DNA of 42,257 nt. It comes from CAUZSH01 sp963582935. Its GTDB lineage: Bacteria; Pseudomonadota; Gammaproteobacteria; Francisellales; Francisellaceae. Of this stretch, positions 16,795 to 25,477 are shown in pieces (the first letter of the stretch is position 1; every line of letters begins with the position of its first letter). The position numbers were made by a program, and so were the translations under genes. A model generated the notes under the pieces. The model ran no database searches. It was not told where the DNA came from and was given only the letters and a program-made list of their open reading frames with translations. The stretch covers positions 1-42,257 of the forward strand of contig CAUZSH010000005.1 of assembly GCA_963582935.1 (NCBI GenBank). Direction: 5' to 3'.

Positions 16795-17400
16795 TCAAAG
16801 TGTTTCAGAATGCGTCTGTAAATAATCAGCAACACCCTCTGGATCTGCCTTCATACCCTCATCGCCTTTATTCCAACCAGCAGGGCAAACTTCACCGTGC
16901 GCTTCGTGGAATTGCAGGGCATCTACCATGCGAACCAACTCATCCATATTGCGTCCAAGCGGCAAATCATTCACGACTTGATGGCGAACAGCGCCGTCTT
17001 TGTCTATTAAAAAAGAGCCTCTAAATGCCACACCTGCTTCAGGGTGCTCCACGCCATACGCTTTCACAATAGAGTGATTGATATCTGCCACCATGTGATA
17101 ACACACCTGTCCAATACCACCCTCATTAATCGGCGTATTTCTCCATGCATTATGGGTGAAATGTGAGTCAATAGAAACGGCAAACACTTCCACACCCATT
17201 TCATTCAGTTTTGCCACGCGCTTATCAAGCGCAATCAACTCCGAAGGACAAACAAACGTAAAATCTAAAGGATAAAAAACAATGACAGCATACTTGCCAT
17301 TTCTTGTTTTAGTGAAATTCAAATCATCTACAATCTCGCCAGATCCAAGCACGGCAGGTGCTGTAAAATCAGGGGCTTTACGACCGACTAATACACTCAT
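16795..17400 (-). CDS. Typical 2-Cys peroxiredoxin (AhpC/Prx1 group)
   Basis: Thiol peroxidase that reduces hydrogen peroxide and organic hydroperoxides in the cytoplasm. It has 201 residues. The peroxidatic cysteine is C51 in FYPLDFTFVCPSELIAL and the resolving cysteine is C172 in HGEVCPAGW. The C-terminal extension with a YLQ-type element is typical of the Prx1/AhpC group. AAGGAAAG precedes the ATG. No ahpF-type reductase is adjacent, so thioredoxin may be the donor. An OxyR homologue lies about 5 kb away. A good sigma-70-like promoter with an inverted repeat over its -10 lies 30-60 bases upstream. Confidence 0.95.
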   Translation of the reverse strand: MSVLVGRKAPDFTAPAVLGSGEIVDDLNFTKTRNGKYAVIVFYPLDFTFVCPSELIALDKRVAKLNEMGVEVFAVSIDSHFTHNAWRNTPINEGGIGQVCYHMVADINHSIVKAYGVEHPEAGVAFRGSFLIDKDGAVRHQVVNDLPLGRNMDELVRMVDALQFHEAHGEVCPAGWNKGDEGMKADPEGVADYLQTHSETL

Positions 17401-17430
17401 TTCTCTTTCCTTTTATCACAAGATAATAGG

Positions 17431-17459
17431 AGTATCTCCGAATACTTTTAGATTGTCAA
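17431..17459 (-). promoter_or_regulatory. Predicted promoter of the peroxiredoxin gene with inverted repeat
   Basis: On the minus strand there is a perfect -35 hexamer TTGACA (17459-17454), a 17-base spacer and GATACT (17436-17431) as a plausible -10. An inverted repeat AGTAT-N6-ATACT (17431-17446) overlaps the -10 and part of the spacer and could be an operator. It does not match the OxyR consensus well, so the regulator is unknown. Confidence 0.4.
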
Positions 17460-17514
17460 CGCGTGCCAATCCTTCGATTATTATTTTTTAACTCTCTGAA
17501 ATAAAAACAATATT

Positions 17515-18318
17515 TTACCTGTTTTTTTCAGTCTCGCTTTGAGCTTCTTGCTCCAAACGATTATTTCTATAGATAGATTTTAGTGCATGGTATTGCGTCA
17601 ACACAAGCGCTGCCACAAAAGGCATTAGCGTCGCAGATAAAAAAATCACCACCACTTCATCCATCCCAACACTCACATCACTCACCGCTTCTTGTCCACG
17701 AACCACAGCCCCCACAAGATCGGGAAAAATCATTAAAATTAAGGTAAAGAAACACATCCATAACGTTAGCCAAAAATTACCCCGCGCCAAAATTGAACTT
17801 CGCTTTAATCCGGAAAATACACTCTTATTTTCAAAGATAATGACCGGAATATAGACAAAGAAAAAAGTGCCTATAATTAATCCTGGAATCATATAGAACA
17901 TTAATCCAAACCCAATTAAAAATTTAGCCACCAAGGAGCTAAAAATCAAAATCACCAAACAAGACCAGATTAATTTCATGGCTGAGCGCCAAGAAATTTT
18001 TCGCCCTTGCCATGATTCATTCAACATCACCACACACAACGCATGCGCTATAAGCCAGACAAGGCCAGATAAACAGCCAAAAAAAATCAGCGTGAGCAGC
18101 ACTTTACTATCTATCTGCGTTTGCACCGCCTCCATTCCTTGCTTTTGCGCCACCTCCATAAGATGTTGCATTCCAGCATTACTTGACGCGACCTGTAATA
18201 ACTCTCGAATAACGGATGCGATCAATGTGATCACAAATAGCTGCTTAAAATTATCCTTATACAGCTCAACAGATTTAAAGAATATTTCGTTGAATTTCGG
18301 CACATGCATTCTAGACAT
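17515..18318 (-). CDS. Multispan inner-membrane protein of unknown function
   Basis: A 267-residue membrane protein. The N-terminus FNEIFFKSVELYKDNFKQLF is followed by about six hydrophobic segments, with the segment SWRSAMKLIWSCLVILIFSS and the loop FENKSVFSGLKRSSILARGN. This pattern (a 'gene X repeat' with FENxSxxxALKRS before a last membrane pair) is common to poorly characterised YciC/UPF0259-like and DUF975-like proteins; I cannot place it with certainty. The C-terminus is charged and Glu-rich. The ATG at 18318 has GGGGAG eleven bases upstream. It is divergent from diaA and 114 bases upstream of the peroxiredoxin gene. Confidence 0.7.
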   Translation of the reverse strand: MSRMHVPKFNEIFFKSVELYKDNFKQLFVITLIASVIRELLQVASSNAGMQHLMEVAQKQGMEAVQTQIDSKVLLTLIFFGCLSGLVWLIAHALCVVMLNESWQGRKISWRSAMKLIWSCLVILIFSSLVAKFLIGFGLMFYMIPGLIIGTFFFVYIPVIIFENKSVFSGLKRSSILARGNFWLTLWMCFFTLILMIFPDLVGAVVRGQEAVSDVSVGMDEVVVIFLSATLMPFVAALVLTQYHALKSIYRNNRLEQEAQSETEKNR

Positions 18319-18401
18319 CTAAACCACTACTCCCCTTTGACCTTGGTCTATATCTGTGGCAGAGTAGCGAATCATCGTATATTTAGCAATAGGAGTGCGA
18401 C

Positions 18402-18989
18402 GTGAATACAGAAGATCTCGTACGCCAACACTTTACCGACAGCATTGAAACAAAAATTTCAACGGCCGACACCATGTCAACGAAAATTGCGGAAGCCGGG
18501 CAACTCATGGCTCAAGGCCTCATTAATGGCAGTAAAATATTTACTTGTGGAAACGGTTGTTCCGCCGCTGATGCACAGCACTTTGCCGCACAACTCATTA
18601 ATCGCTATGAAATGGAGCGCCCACCACTACCTGCTATTGCGCTCACTACAAACACCTCTACGATCACTGCGGTTGCCCGTGACTATCACTACAATAGCGT
18701 TTTCTCCAAACAGCTCTATGCACTCGCTCAACACGACGATATTTTACTGGCAATCTCCACCACTGGACATTCTGAGAATATTTTAGCTGCTGTGAAGGTG
18801 GCACAAGAAAAAGACATGAAATTAATCGTATTATCTGGCGGTGACGGGGGAAAACTTAGCGGTTTACTGAGAGAGCAAGATATTGAAATTCGCGTGGCAA
18901 GCAACAGTGCGGCACGCATCCATGAAAATCACACACTGATCATTCATTGTTTTTGCGACTTAATTGACCAAACGCTTTTTGGCGCTTAA
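18402..18989 (+). CDS. diaA: DnaA initiator-associating protein DiaA / phosphoheptose isomerase-like SIS protein
   Basis: A 195-residue SIS-domain protein. It follows E. coli DiaA along its full length: FTCGNGCSAADAQHFAAQLI, NRYEMERPPLPAIALTT, DDILLAISTTGHSENILAAV and CDLIDQTLFGA. DiaA tetramers bind DnaA and promote ordered assembly at oriC. The Leu-Phe near the C-terminus, important for DnaA binding in E. coli, is retained as L192-F193. GmhA (sedoheptulose-7-phosphate isomerase) is a close paralogue, so a sugar isomerase role is not fully excluded. The start is GTG with AGGAG six bases before it. The 3' end overlaps the fur stop by four bases, convergently. Confidence 0.85.
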   Translation: MNTEDLVRQHFTDSIETKISTADTMSTKIAEAGQLMAQGLINGSKIFTCGNGCSAADAQHFAAQLINRYEMERPPLPAIALTTNTSTITAVARDYHYNSVFSKQLYALAQHDDILLAISTTGHSENILAAVKVAQEKDMKLIVLSGGDGGKLSGLLREQDIEIRVASNSAARIHENHTLIIHCFCDLIDQTLFGA

Positions 18990-19408
18990 TTTTTTTGCCG
19001 ACAATTTTTACACTCAACATAAATATATAAACTGTGGTCCACCATATTGTCGCCTCGAGCAAGGGCAATCTCACGTTGGCGACTCTCAATCACTTCATCG
19101 TAAAACTCTTCTACCTTGTGACACCTCACACAAATAATATGATCGTGGTGTTCACCATCATTCAACTCATAAACCGCTTGTTCCGACCCGAAGTTTAGCC
19201 GAGAAAGAAGCCCAGATGCTTCAAACTGATTCAAAACACGATACACCGTTGCAATACCCACGTCTTCACCTTGCTTCTGAAGAAGCTTATAAACATCCTC
19301 AGCGGCAAGGTGTCTTTGCTTTGAGTGCTCAAAAACATGCAAAATTTTCAAACGGGGCTGAGTGATTTTGAGCCCAAGCGCTTTAAGGTCATAATTGTGA
19401 GAAGTCAT
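18986..19408 (-). CDS. fur: Ferric uptake regulator Fur
   Basis: Iron-sensing repressor. I start it at the ATG at 19408 (140 residues) because AGGA lies six bases upstream; a longer frame to 19531 has no support. The winged-helix domain includes LKALGLKITQPRLKILHVF and EDVGIATVYRVLNQFEASGL. The metal-binding region has HHDH (87-90), and the structural zinc cysteines are C93/C96 (CVRC) and C133/C136 (CKNC). It is transcribed divergently from bamE, an arrangement known from other gammaproteobacteria (fur/omlA). It should control iron genes; the LbtU-like porin is one candidate, though no box was seen there. Confidence 0.95.
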   Translation of the reverse strand: MTSHNYDLKALGLKITQPRLKILHVFEHSKQRHLAAEDVYKLLQKQGEDVGIATVYRVLNQFEASGLLSRLNFGSEQAVYELNDGEHHDHIICVRCHKVEEFYDEVIESRQREIALARGDNMVDHSLYIYVECKNCRQKN

Positions 19409-19427
19409 AATCATTCCTAAGATCTGA

Positions 19428-19456
19428 TTGTGGGATAGAGTCTGATCTATTATTAT
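19428..19456 (+). promoter_or_regulatory. Predicted promoter of bamE
   Basis: TTGTGG at 19428-19433, a 17-base spacer and TATTAT at 19451-19456 form a plausible sigma-70 promoter 37 bases before the bamE ATG. It lies inside the short fur-bamE divergent region, so the fur promoter must overlap it. Confidence 0.4.
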
Positions 19457-19493
19457 GGCACAAGTATATATGACATCACCACAGGTTCCATGA

Positions 19494-20138
19494 ATGCACC
19501 TAAAAAAAATTGCCGCACTTTCACTTATCACGGTTTCACTAACAGGCTGCGCACTGCTGACACCTTACACGCCCCCAATAGAACAAGGGAAAGTTATCTC
19601 GGCCAAAATGGTCGATCAACTTAAACCAGGCATGACAGAATCTCAAGTATCTTATATCTTAGGCTCCCCTGACATTCAAGACCCCTTCCATCGATCAACT
19701 TGGAACTACATCTACACCTTTCAACGAACAAGCTTCAGCCCAAGAGAAGAGAAAAAACTCATTATTGAATTTAAGGATAATAAACTTGTGCAAATATCAG
19801 GGGATTATCCACCCCCACATGTGATCTATGACACTTCACCGCCAAAGCCGACTCAGCCAGACAATGACGCTTCTCGAATATCACCACCCGCAACAGCTAA
19901 CAAAGATATCAAAACCACAACAACCAGCGCTGGCGAAGAAAAAACTTCAAAGAACAATCTACCCACATCCCAGCCACTCAAAACGACAGATGGCACAATA
20001 GAAAAGCAAACGCCCGCAGATTCTAAGAAACATCCACATATTGGTCTACAAAAATCAGGTGCAGGTACAAACAGTAATGCCAAAACGCTTGGTACACCTG
20101 CCGCGCCATTCCCTCAATCACCAAATACAACGCACTAA
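19494..20138 (+). CDS. bamE: Outer-membrane assembly lipoprotein BamE (SmpA/OmlA) with long C-terminal tail
   Basis: Lipoprotein component of the BAM complex that inserts beta-barrel proteins into the outer membrane. The lipoprotein signal is MHLKKIAALSLITVSLTGC, with C19 as the lipidated residue. The SmpA/OmlA domain has KMVDQLKPGMTESQVSYILG, SPDIQDPFHRSTWNYIYTF and LIIEFKDNKLVQISGDY. The protein is 214 residues, about twice the E. coli length. From about residue 115 onward it is a Pro/Thr/Ser/Lys-rich, low-complexity tail that is probably disordered. It faces parE tail to tail with an 18-base gap and no clear terminator. Confidence 0.93.
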   Translation: MHLKKIAALSLITVSLTGCALLTPYTPPIEQGKVISAKMVDQLKPGMTESQVSYILGSPDIQDPFHRSTWNYIYTFQRTSFSPREEKKLIIEFKDNKLVQISGDYPPPHVIYDTSPPKPTQPDNDASRISPPATANKDIKTTTTSAGEEKTSKNNLPTSQPLKTTDGTIEKQTPADSKKHPHIGLQKSGAGTNSNAKTLGTPAAPFPQSPNTTH

Positions 20139-20156
20139 GCAATAGCAATATTGAGC

Positions 20157-22046
20157 CTAAAAGTCGGCAAGATTTCCCTCTAACTCCAACCAACTCCGAC
20201 GATCACGAGCACGTTTTTTGGCGAGCAACTGATCCATTGATTCCATATCTTCCTCAATTATTTCAGACAATCTCAGGCGCACCAAGCGACGAGTATCTGG
20301 CGACATGGTTGATTCTCGCAATTGGCTGGGGTTCATTTCGCCCAAGCCCTTAAAGCGCAGTACATTAATTTTACCTTTTTTCTTTTTTTGCTGTGCCTGC
20401 TGAATAATATGGTCCTTTTCAATGTTATCCAAGGCATAATGCACTTCTTTGCCAATATCAATACGGTATAGTGGCGGGGTTGCCACATAAATATGACCCT
20501 CTTCCACCAAGGGTTTAAAATGTTTTAAAAACAAGGCGCACAATAGCGTCGCGATATGCAGTCCATCTGAATCCGCATCCGCCAAAATACAAACCTTACC
20601 ATACCGAAGACCAGAAAGATCATCGCTTGCCGGATCAACGCCCACAGCGATGGCAATATCATGTATTTCTTGAGAAGCCAATACTTCAGCAGAATCTACT
20701 TCCCAAGTGTTTAATATCTTACCGCGAAGGGGCATAATTGCCTGAAATTCACGGTCTCTTGCTTGTTTGGCAGAGCCTCCAGCAGAGTCACCCTCCACAA
20801 GGAAAAGCTCTGTTTGTGAGAGATCTTGACTTACACAGTCTGCCAGTTTTCCTGGTAATTGTGGCCCTGATACGATCTTTTTACGCACCACTTTTTTAGC
20901 CGCCTTTAAGCGTTTTTGAGCACGCTCAATGATTAATTCTGCAACCTGGTTTGCTTGCTCAATATTCTGATTCAACCACAAACTAAAGGCATCTTTAATC
21001 TGTGACGAAATAAAAGCAACACATTCTCGCGAAGAAAGTCGCTCTTTGGTTTGCCCTGAAAACTGCGGCTCTCTCATTTTCAATGAAAAAATATACGCAC
21101 AGCCTGAGAAAACATCATCAGGCATCAGCTTAACGCCTCTAGGTAAAATACTATGAAGATCACAATATTCTCGCACCGCTTCTAGAATACCTGCGCGTAA
21201 GCCATTCACATGCGTTCCACCCAAGGCAGTTGGAATCAAATTCACATAACTTTCTGTGACCATATCTTCAGTAAACTCAGGCCAACAAAATGTCCAATCC
21301 ACCTGATAATCTCCTTCTGAACGATGCCCTGAGAACGCAGGATTTGGCACAACCATCGCGCCATCCAAACACTCTTCCAAATAGGCACTCAATCCACCCG
21401 CATAATGCCAAGTTTCCGTTTCATTGGTCTGTAAATTCTCAAAAATTATCTCTAATGCGGGACAAAGCACCGCCTTCGCTTTTAATAAATGTTTTAAACG
21501 CTTTAGTACAAATTTATCACTATCGAAATAACGAGTATCCGTCCAAAACTTTACGGTTGTTCCCGTATTTTTTTGCCCCACTTTGCCGGTCACTTCAAGC
21601 TCTTCAACTTTTAAGCCGTGTTCAAAGGCAACTCTATATCGTTGTCCGTGTCGTTTTATTTCTACTTCAAGACGTCGAGACAACGCGTTAACAACAGACA
21701 CCCCAACACCATGCAGACCGCCAGAATAAATATAATTATCCCCTGAAAACTTACCACCCGCATGTAAGCGACTCAAAATAAGCTCAACACCAGACACTCC
21801 CTCTTCAGGATGAATATCCACAGGCATCCCTCGCCCATCGTCTTCCACCTCTAAAGCCCCGTCAGGATATAAACGAATCACAATTTTTGTGGCATGCCCA
21901 CCCAATGCCTCATCCACACTGTTATCAATGACTTCTTGCGCAAGATGATTGGGTGAGCTGGTATCGGTATACATGCCTGGACGCCTTTTTACGGGATCCA
22001 AGCCGGATAAGACTTCGATAGATTCGGCAGTATAATCTTTTGACAT
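20157..22046 (-). CDS. parE: DNA topoisomerase IV subunit B
   Basis: ATPase subunit of topoisomerase IV, the enzyme that separates replicated chromosomes. It has 629 residues (E. coli ParE 630), without the extra domain found in the nearby GyrB. The GHKL ATPase has AQEVIDNSVDEALGGH, DDGRGMPVDIHPEEG and GGLHGVGVSVVNALSRR. TOPRIM motifs are FLVEGDSAGGSAKQARDREF and CILADADSDGLHIATLLCAL. The C-terminal part includes LRFKGLGEMNPSQLRESTMS. The gene is preceded by AGGA eight bases before the ATG. It is divergent from oxyR across 99 bases. parC is not in the window. Confidence 0.97.
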   Translation of the reverse strand: MSKDYTAESIEVLSGLDPVKRRPGMYTDTSSPNHLAQEVIDNSVDEALGGHATKIVIRLYPDGALEVEDDGRGMPVDIHPEEGVSGVELILSRLHAGGKFSGDNYIYSGGLHGVGVSVVNALSRRLEVEIKRHGQRYRVAFEHGLKVEELEVTGKVGQKNTGTTVKFWTDTRYFDSDKFVLKRLKHLLKAKAVLCPALEIIFENLQTNETETWHYAGGLSAYLEECLDGAMVVPNPAFSGHRSEGDYQVDWTFCWPEFTEDMVTESYVNLIPTALGGTHVNGLRAGILEAVREYCDLHSILPRGVKLMPDDVFSGCAYIFSLKMREPQFSGQTKERLSSRECVAFISSQIKDAFSLWLNQNIEQANQVAELIIERAQKRLKAAKKVVRKKIVSGPQLPGKLADCVSQDLSQTELFLVEGDSAGGSAKQARDREFQAIMPLRGKILNTWEVDSAEVLASQEIHDIAIAVGVDPASDDLSGLRYGKVCILADADSDGLHIATLLCALFLKHFKPLVEEGHIYVATPPLYRIDIGKEVHYALDNIEKDHIIQQAQQKKKKGKINVLRFKGLGEMNPSQLRESTMSPDTRRLVRLRLSEIIEEDMESMDQLLAKKRARDRRSWLELEGNLADF

Positions 22047-22145
22047 TTATAAAATCCTAGGCTAAATGTGTCTAATTCTTATTCCTTAATGTCTATTTTG
22101 GCATACAATACAATATCTTCAAGGTTAGATTGTATCAATGAGAAT

Positions 22146-23051
22146 ATGAATTTTCGAGACTTAGAATATATCATAGCAGTGTCCGAAGAAAAAAGCTTTA
22201 ACCGAGCAGCGGGGCGTTGTTTTGTCAGCCAGCCCGCCCTGAGCATGCAAATCAAGAAATTAGAACAAACCCTGGGTGTTCCAATTTTTGAGCGAAATCA
22301 AAAAAAGATGTTGGTGACCCCGGTTGGACAAAAAATTATTCAAAAAGCTTCCGAAATCTTACAAACTAAGAAAGACATTCAATCTATTGCAGAACATGCC
22401 AAGGATCATCATACTGCCACGTTTAGGTTAGGGGTTTTCCCCACTTTGGCACAATATATTTTACCCAATATTATATCCATGTTGCAAAAACAGTTTCCAA
22501 ATATTCGCTTTTACCCTATAGAAGAGAAATCAGAGACGCTTATTGCCATGATCCAAACTGGCGCCCTTGATGCTGCCCTGTTAGCCGCCCCTGTATTAGA
22601 AGAACACCTTTACTTTGAACCTCTTTTTAAAGACTCCTTTCTACTGGCGGTTTACCAAGATCACCCCTTAGCAAAAAAAGAGACCATCCCTTTACAAGCC
22701 TTACCTTCTGAGGAAATGTTGATTTTAGCAAAGGGACACTGCTTACGAGATCAAATCGAAACATTGGGCTTTAAACACACACATCAAAATGTCGCCGACT
22801 ATGAAGCCACCAGTCTAGAAACACTGCGACAAATGGTGGCCGCAAAAATCGGCATCACCGTTATTCCAGAAATCGCAACGATACAATCTCACCTACAGCA
22901 TCATGTATACTACAAGCCGTTTACCAAGCCTGAACCTTACCGAACCATTGGACTTGTTACTCGAAAAAGCTATCCAGATAATAAATTTTTACCTGCATTT
23001 GCCAAGCTTATACAAAAAAGCCATCAGGATTTAATTAATTCACCCCACTAA
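22146..23051 (+). CDS. oxyR: OxyR-type LysR regulator lacking the resolving cysteine
   Basis: LysR-family peroxide sensor, 301 residues from the ATG at 22146. I prefer this to an upstream frame start at 22068 because MNFRDLEYIIAVSEEKSFNR is the normal N-terminus. The helix-turn-helix contains AAGRCFVSQPALSMQIKKLE. The sensing segment AKGHCLRDQIETLGF places C199 exactly at the E. coli OxyR position, and ATSLETLRQMVAAKIGITVIP follows as in OxyR. The second redox cysteine (C208 in E. coli) is missing: position 208 is Gly, and the only other cysteine is C25 in the DNA-binding domain. So the usual C199-C208 disulfide cannot form. It is divergent from parE. Confidence 0.88.
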   Translation: MNFRDLEYIIAVSEEKSFNRAAGRCFVSQPALSMQIKKLEQTLGVPIFERNQKKMLVTPVGQKIIQKASEILQTKKDIQSIAEHAKDHHTATFRLGVFPTLAQYILPNIISMLQKQFPNIRFYPIEEKSETLIAMIQTGALDAALLAAPVLEEHLYFEPLFKDSFLLAVYQDHPLAKKETIPLQALPSEEMLILAKGHCLRDQIETLGFKHTHQNVADYEATSLETLRQMVAAKIGITVIPEIATIQSHLQHHVYYKPFTKPEPYRTIGLVTRKSYPDNKFLPAFAKLIQKSHQDLINSPH

Positions 23052-23121
23052 AGTATACTTTCCACCCCTCAATCGATATACTGTGCGAAATTAACGCATA
23101 AACCATGAATTCAGGCCAAAC

Positions 23122-24525
23122 ATGTCACAAAATTACGCTGTAAAAAGCATCAATCAGGATGAGAGCCTACTCGGAAAAACGATCACTGTAAAGGGCTGGG
23201 TTCGTAGCAGGCGTGACGCTAAAGCAGGGCTTTCCTTTCTAAATGTGCATGATGGTTCTTGTTTTGAAGGCATTCAAGCCATTTTACCAAACACCCTTGA
23301 GAACTATCACTCTGAAGTCCTACGCTTAACGAAAGACTGCTCAGTGATCGTTACAGGAGAGCTGGTGAAATCACAAGGGAAAGGGCAATCAGTTGAGATT
23401 AATGCCACACAGGTTGAGGTTGTGGGTTGGATTGACAGCCCTGAAACTTATCCTGTTTCCCCAAAACGCCACACTGTTGAATACCTAAGAGACTATGCAC
23501 ATTTGCGGGTTAGGACTAACCTATTTAGCGCCGTTTCTCGTGTCCGCCAAACCATTGCGCACGCAATTCATGATTATTTTCATCGGGAAGGTTTTATATG
23601 GGTAAACACCCCCATTTTAACGGGTAACGATTGCGAAGGTGCGGGGGAGCTTTTTCGTGTCTCCACTTTGGACCAAGAAAATCTACCCCTCACTCAAGAT
23701 GGTAAAGTGGATTATAGGCAAGACTTCTTCGACCAAGAAGTGTTTCTGACCGTATCTGGCCAACTTAATGTTGAAAGCTACTGCAGCGCTTTGTCTAAAG
23801 TTTATACTTTTGGACCGACATTTCGTGCTGAAAATTCCAACACTAGTCGCCACTTAGCGGAATTTTGGATGGTTGAACCTGAGATTGCTTTTGCAGACCT
23901 TAACCAGTGCGCGGATCTCTCTGAGGCTCTTTTAAAGCATGTTATTCAAACCGTTTTAACAGAAAGAGCTGATGATATGGCATTTTTCAATCAATTTGTT
24001 GCCAAAGGACTCATTGAAAGACTCACACAGGTCAGCGAACAAGGCTTTGCTCGAATGGACTATACCGATGCGATCGAAATCCTCCAGAAATCTCAGAAAA
24101 AATTTGAATTCCCCGTATCTTGGGGGCTTGACTTGCAATCAGAACATGAACGTTACCTTTGTGAAGAATATATGAAACGCCCTGTTATTCTGATGAATTA
24201 CCCAAAAGACATCAAAGCTTTCTATATGAGAATGAATGACGATGGCAAAACCGTTGCTGCCATGGATGTATTGGTACCAGGAATCGGCGAACTGATTGGC
24301 GGAAGCCAAAGAGAAGAAAGACTGGATCGTTTAGATCAAAGAATAACCAAAATGAAGGTTGATGTGGAAGGATTATGGTGGTATCGTGACCTCCGTCGTT
24401 ATGGTACCGTTCCACATGCTGGATTTGGGCTGGGGTTTGAACGATTATTAGGCTATATAACTGGGGTTACGAATGTAAGAGACTTAGTTCCCTTTCCAAG
24501 AACGCCTGGACATGCTAAGTTTTAA
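23122..24525 (+). CDS. asnS: Asparaginyl-tRNA synthetase
   Basis: Class IIb aminoacyl-tRNA synthetase charging tRNA-Asn. It has 467 residues (E. coli 466). The N-terminal OB-fold anticodon domain starts GKTITVKGWVRSRRDAKAG. The catalytic core has WVNTPILTGNDCEGAGELF, motif 2 FRAENSNTSRHLAEFWMVEP and motif 3 GFGLGFERLLGYITGVTNVR. The C-terminus RDLVPFPRTPGHAKF is standard and marks it as AsnRS rather than AspRS. Its presence means Asn-tRNA can be made directly. The Shine-Dalgarno is weak. Two genes of a possible ligase module follow closely on the same strand. Confidence 0.97.
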   Translation: MSQNYAVKSINQDESLLGKTITVKGWVRSRRDAKAGLSFLNVHDGSCFEGIQAILPNTLENYHSEVLRLTKDCSVIVTGELVKSQGKGQSVEINATQVEVVGWIDSPETYPVSPKRHTVEYLRDYAHLRVRTNLFSAVSRVRQTIAHAIHDYFHREGFIWVNTPILTGNDCEGAGELFRVSTLDQENLPLTQDGKVDYRQDFFDQEVFLTVSGQLNVESYCSALSKVYTFGPTFRAENSNTSRHLAEFWMVEPEIAFADLNQCADLSEALLKHVIQTVLTERADDMAFFNQFVAKGLIERLTQVSEQGFARMDYTDAIEILQKSQKKFEFPVSWGLDLQSEHERYLCEEYMKRPVILMNYPKDIKAFYMRMNDDGKTVAAMDVLVPGIGELIGGSQREERLDRLDQRITKMKVDVEGLWWYRDLRRYGTVPHAGFGLGFERLLGYITGVTNVRDLVPFPRTPGHAKF

Positions 24526-24562
24526 GGACAAAAAAATAATCTTTAAAGATAGAGAGATTAAA

Positions 24563-25477
24563 ATGTCGATTATTGAACAAAGTGAGTTTTTAAAGCTCTC
24601 ATATTATGGTGATACCACCAATTACAAGCTGATGATTTGCTGCCCACATGCTTATGAGGGAGGATCTTTCCTTGAAAAATTTCCCCAGATTCAGAAACAC
24701 ACCCAGCTCAGTGATGCGAATTTCAAGCGCTATCTTGCCATCGAACAAGATTTTGCAACCGAAGAACTTGGAGAGTTAATCGCCAGTATTTGTGCTGAAA
24801 AATTTAATCTGTCCACACTGGTCATCCAGCCACTTTTTCCTCGCGCTATCATTGATGCTGGTCGTTTTTATCCTCATAACTTGAGAAACATTCTTGATTA
24901 CGAAAATTTGCCAGAGCTAAAACAAAAGCTCCTCGATATTCATTCGGATTATATAACGACCTTAAAATCACTGGTAAACACATTAAACGATCACAATGGC
25001 ATTGCTTTAGATCTACATACCATGTCGCCATATTCCCCCTTAAGTAGCCCAGAAACAGTATATTCTGAGGCACTTGAAGAAACCCCTGGCTCATTATCTG
25101 AATATATAGCCGCTTATAAAACAAGCCATATTAATGGCTATCGGCGTGAAGTAGAACTTTTTACTGGTGAGCCACGCAGACAAATATATGCCTATCAACC
25201 TTTTATTGATGCTGTACATAAAAATTTCACCGAACTTGGCATCAAGGTGGAGTTCGATACTCCTTACGTTGTCGCACCCCACCTTGTAGGTTGCTACTTT
25301 CTACAAAATACCAAAACAGTATGTGTAGACATTCCTAAAGATTTAATTTCAACAAAAATAACGACAGATAAAGACTATAGTCTTGCTAATCTAACCATTG
25401 ACACTCAAAAGCTTGACACGGTCGCCCATGTGCTTGCAAGTGCTGCCGCCATTGCTATAGAAGGAGACAGACAATGA
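24563..25477 (+). CDS. N-formylglutamate amidohydrolase-like protein
   Basis: A 304-residue protein of the N-formylglutamate amidohydrolase (zinc amidase) superfamily. Likely active-site elements are H29 and E32 in CCPHAYEGG (family PHSG...), E61-D63, the R-x3-D-x2-R element PRAIIDAGRF (R94, D98, R101), and D150/H152 in IALDLHTMSP. The middle and C-terminal parts are less typical, so the substrate may differ from formylglutamate. I start at ATG 24563 (MSIIEQSEF), after a purine-rich AGAGAG; an earlier ATG at 24512 overlaps the asnS end. It overlaps the next gene, an ATP-grasp ligase, by four bases (ATGA), so the two are probably made together. Confidence 0.75.
   Translation: MSIIEQSEFLKLSYYGDTTNYKLMICCPHAYEGGSFLEKFPQIQKHTQLSDANFKRYLAIEQDFATEELGELIASICAEKFNLSTLVIQPLFPRAIIDAGRFYPHNLRNILDYENLPELKQKLLDIHSDYITTLKSLVNTLNDHNGIALDLHTMSPYSPLSSPETVYSEALEETPGSLSEYIAAYKTSHINGYRREVELFTGEPRRQIYAYQPFIDAVHKNFTELGIKVEFDTPYVVAPHLVGCYFLQNTKTVCVDIPKDLISTKITTDKDYSLANLTIDTQKLDTVAHVLASAAAIAIEGDRQ

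Noticed and set aside
17401..17514. OxyR binding site upstream of the peroxiredoxin gene
   Set aside because: ATAG-like pieces occur, but the four spaced elements of the OxyR consensus are not present.
19409..19531. 41-residue N-terminal extension of Fur
   Set aside because: It would run through the bamE promoter and start, and the ATG at 19408 has a proper ribosome site and standard N-terminus.
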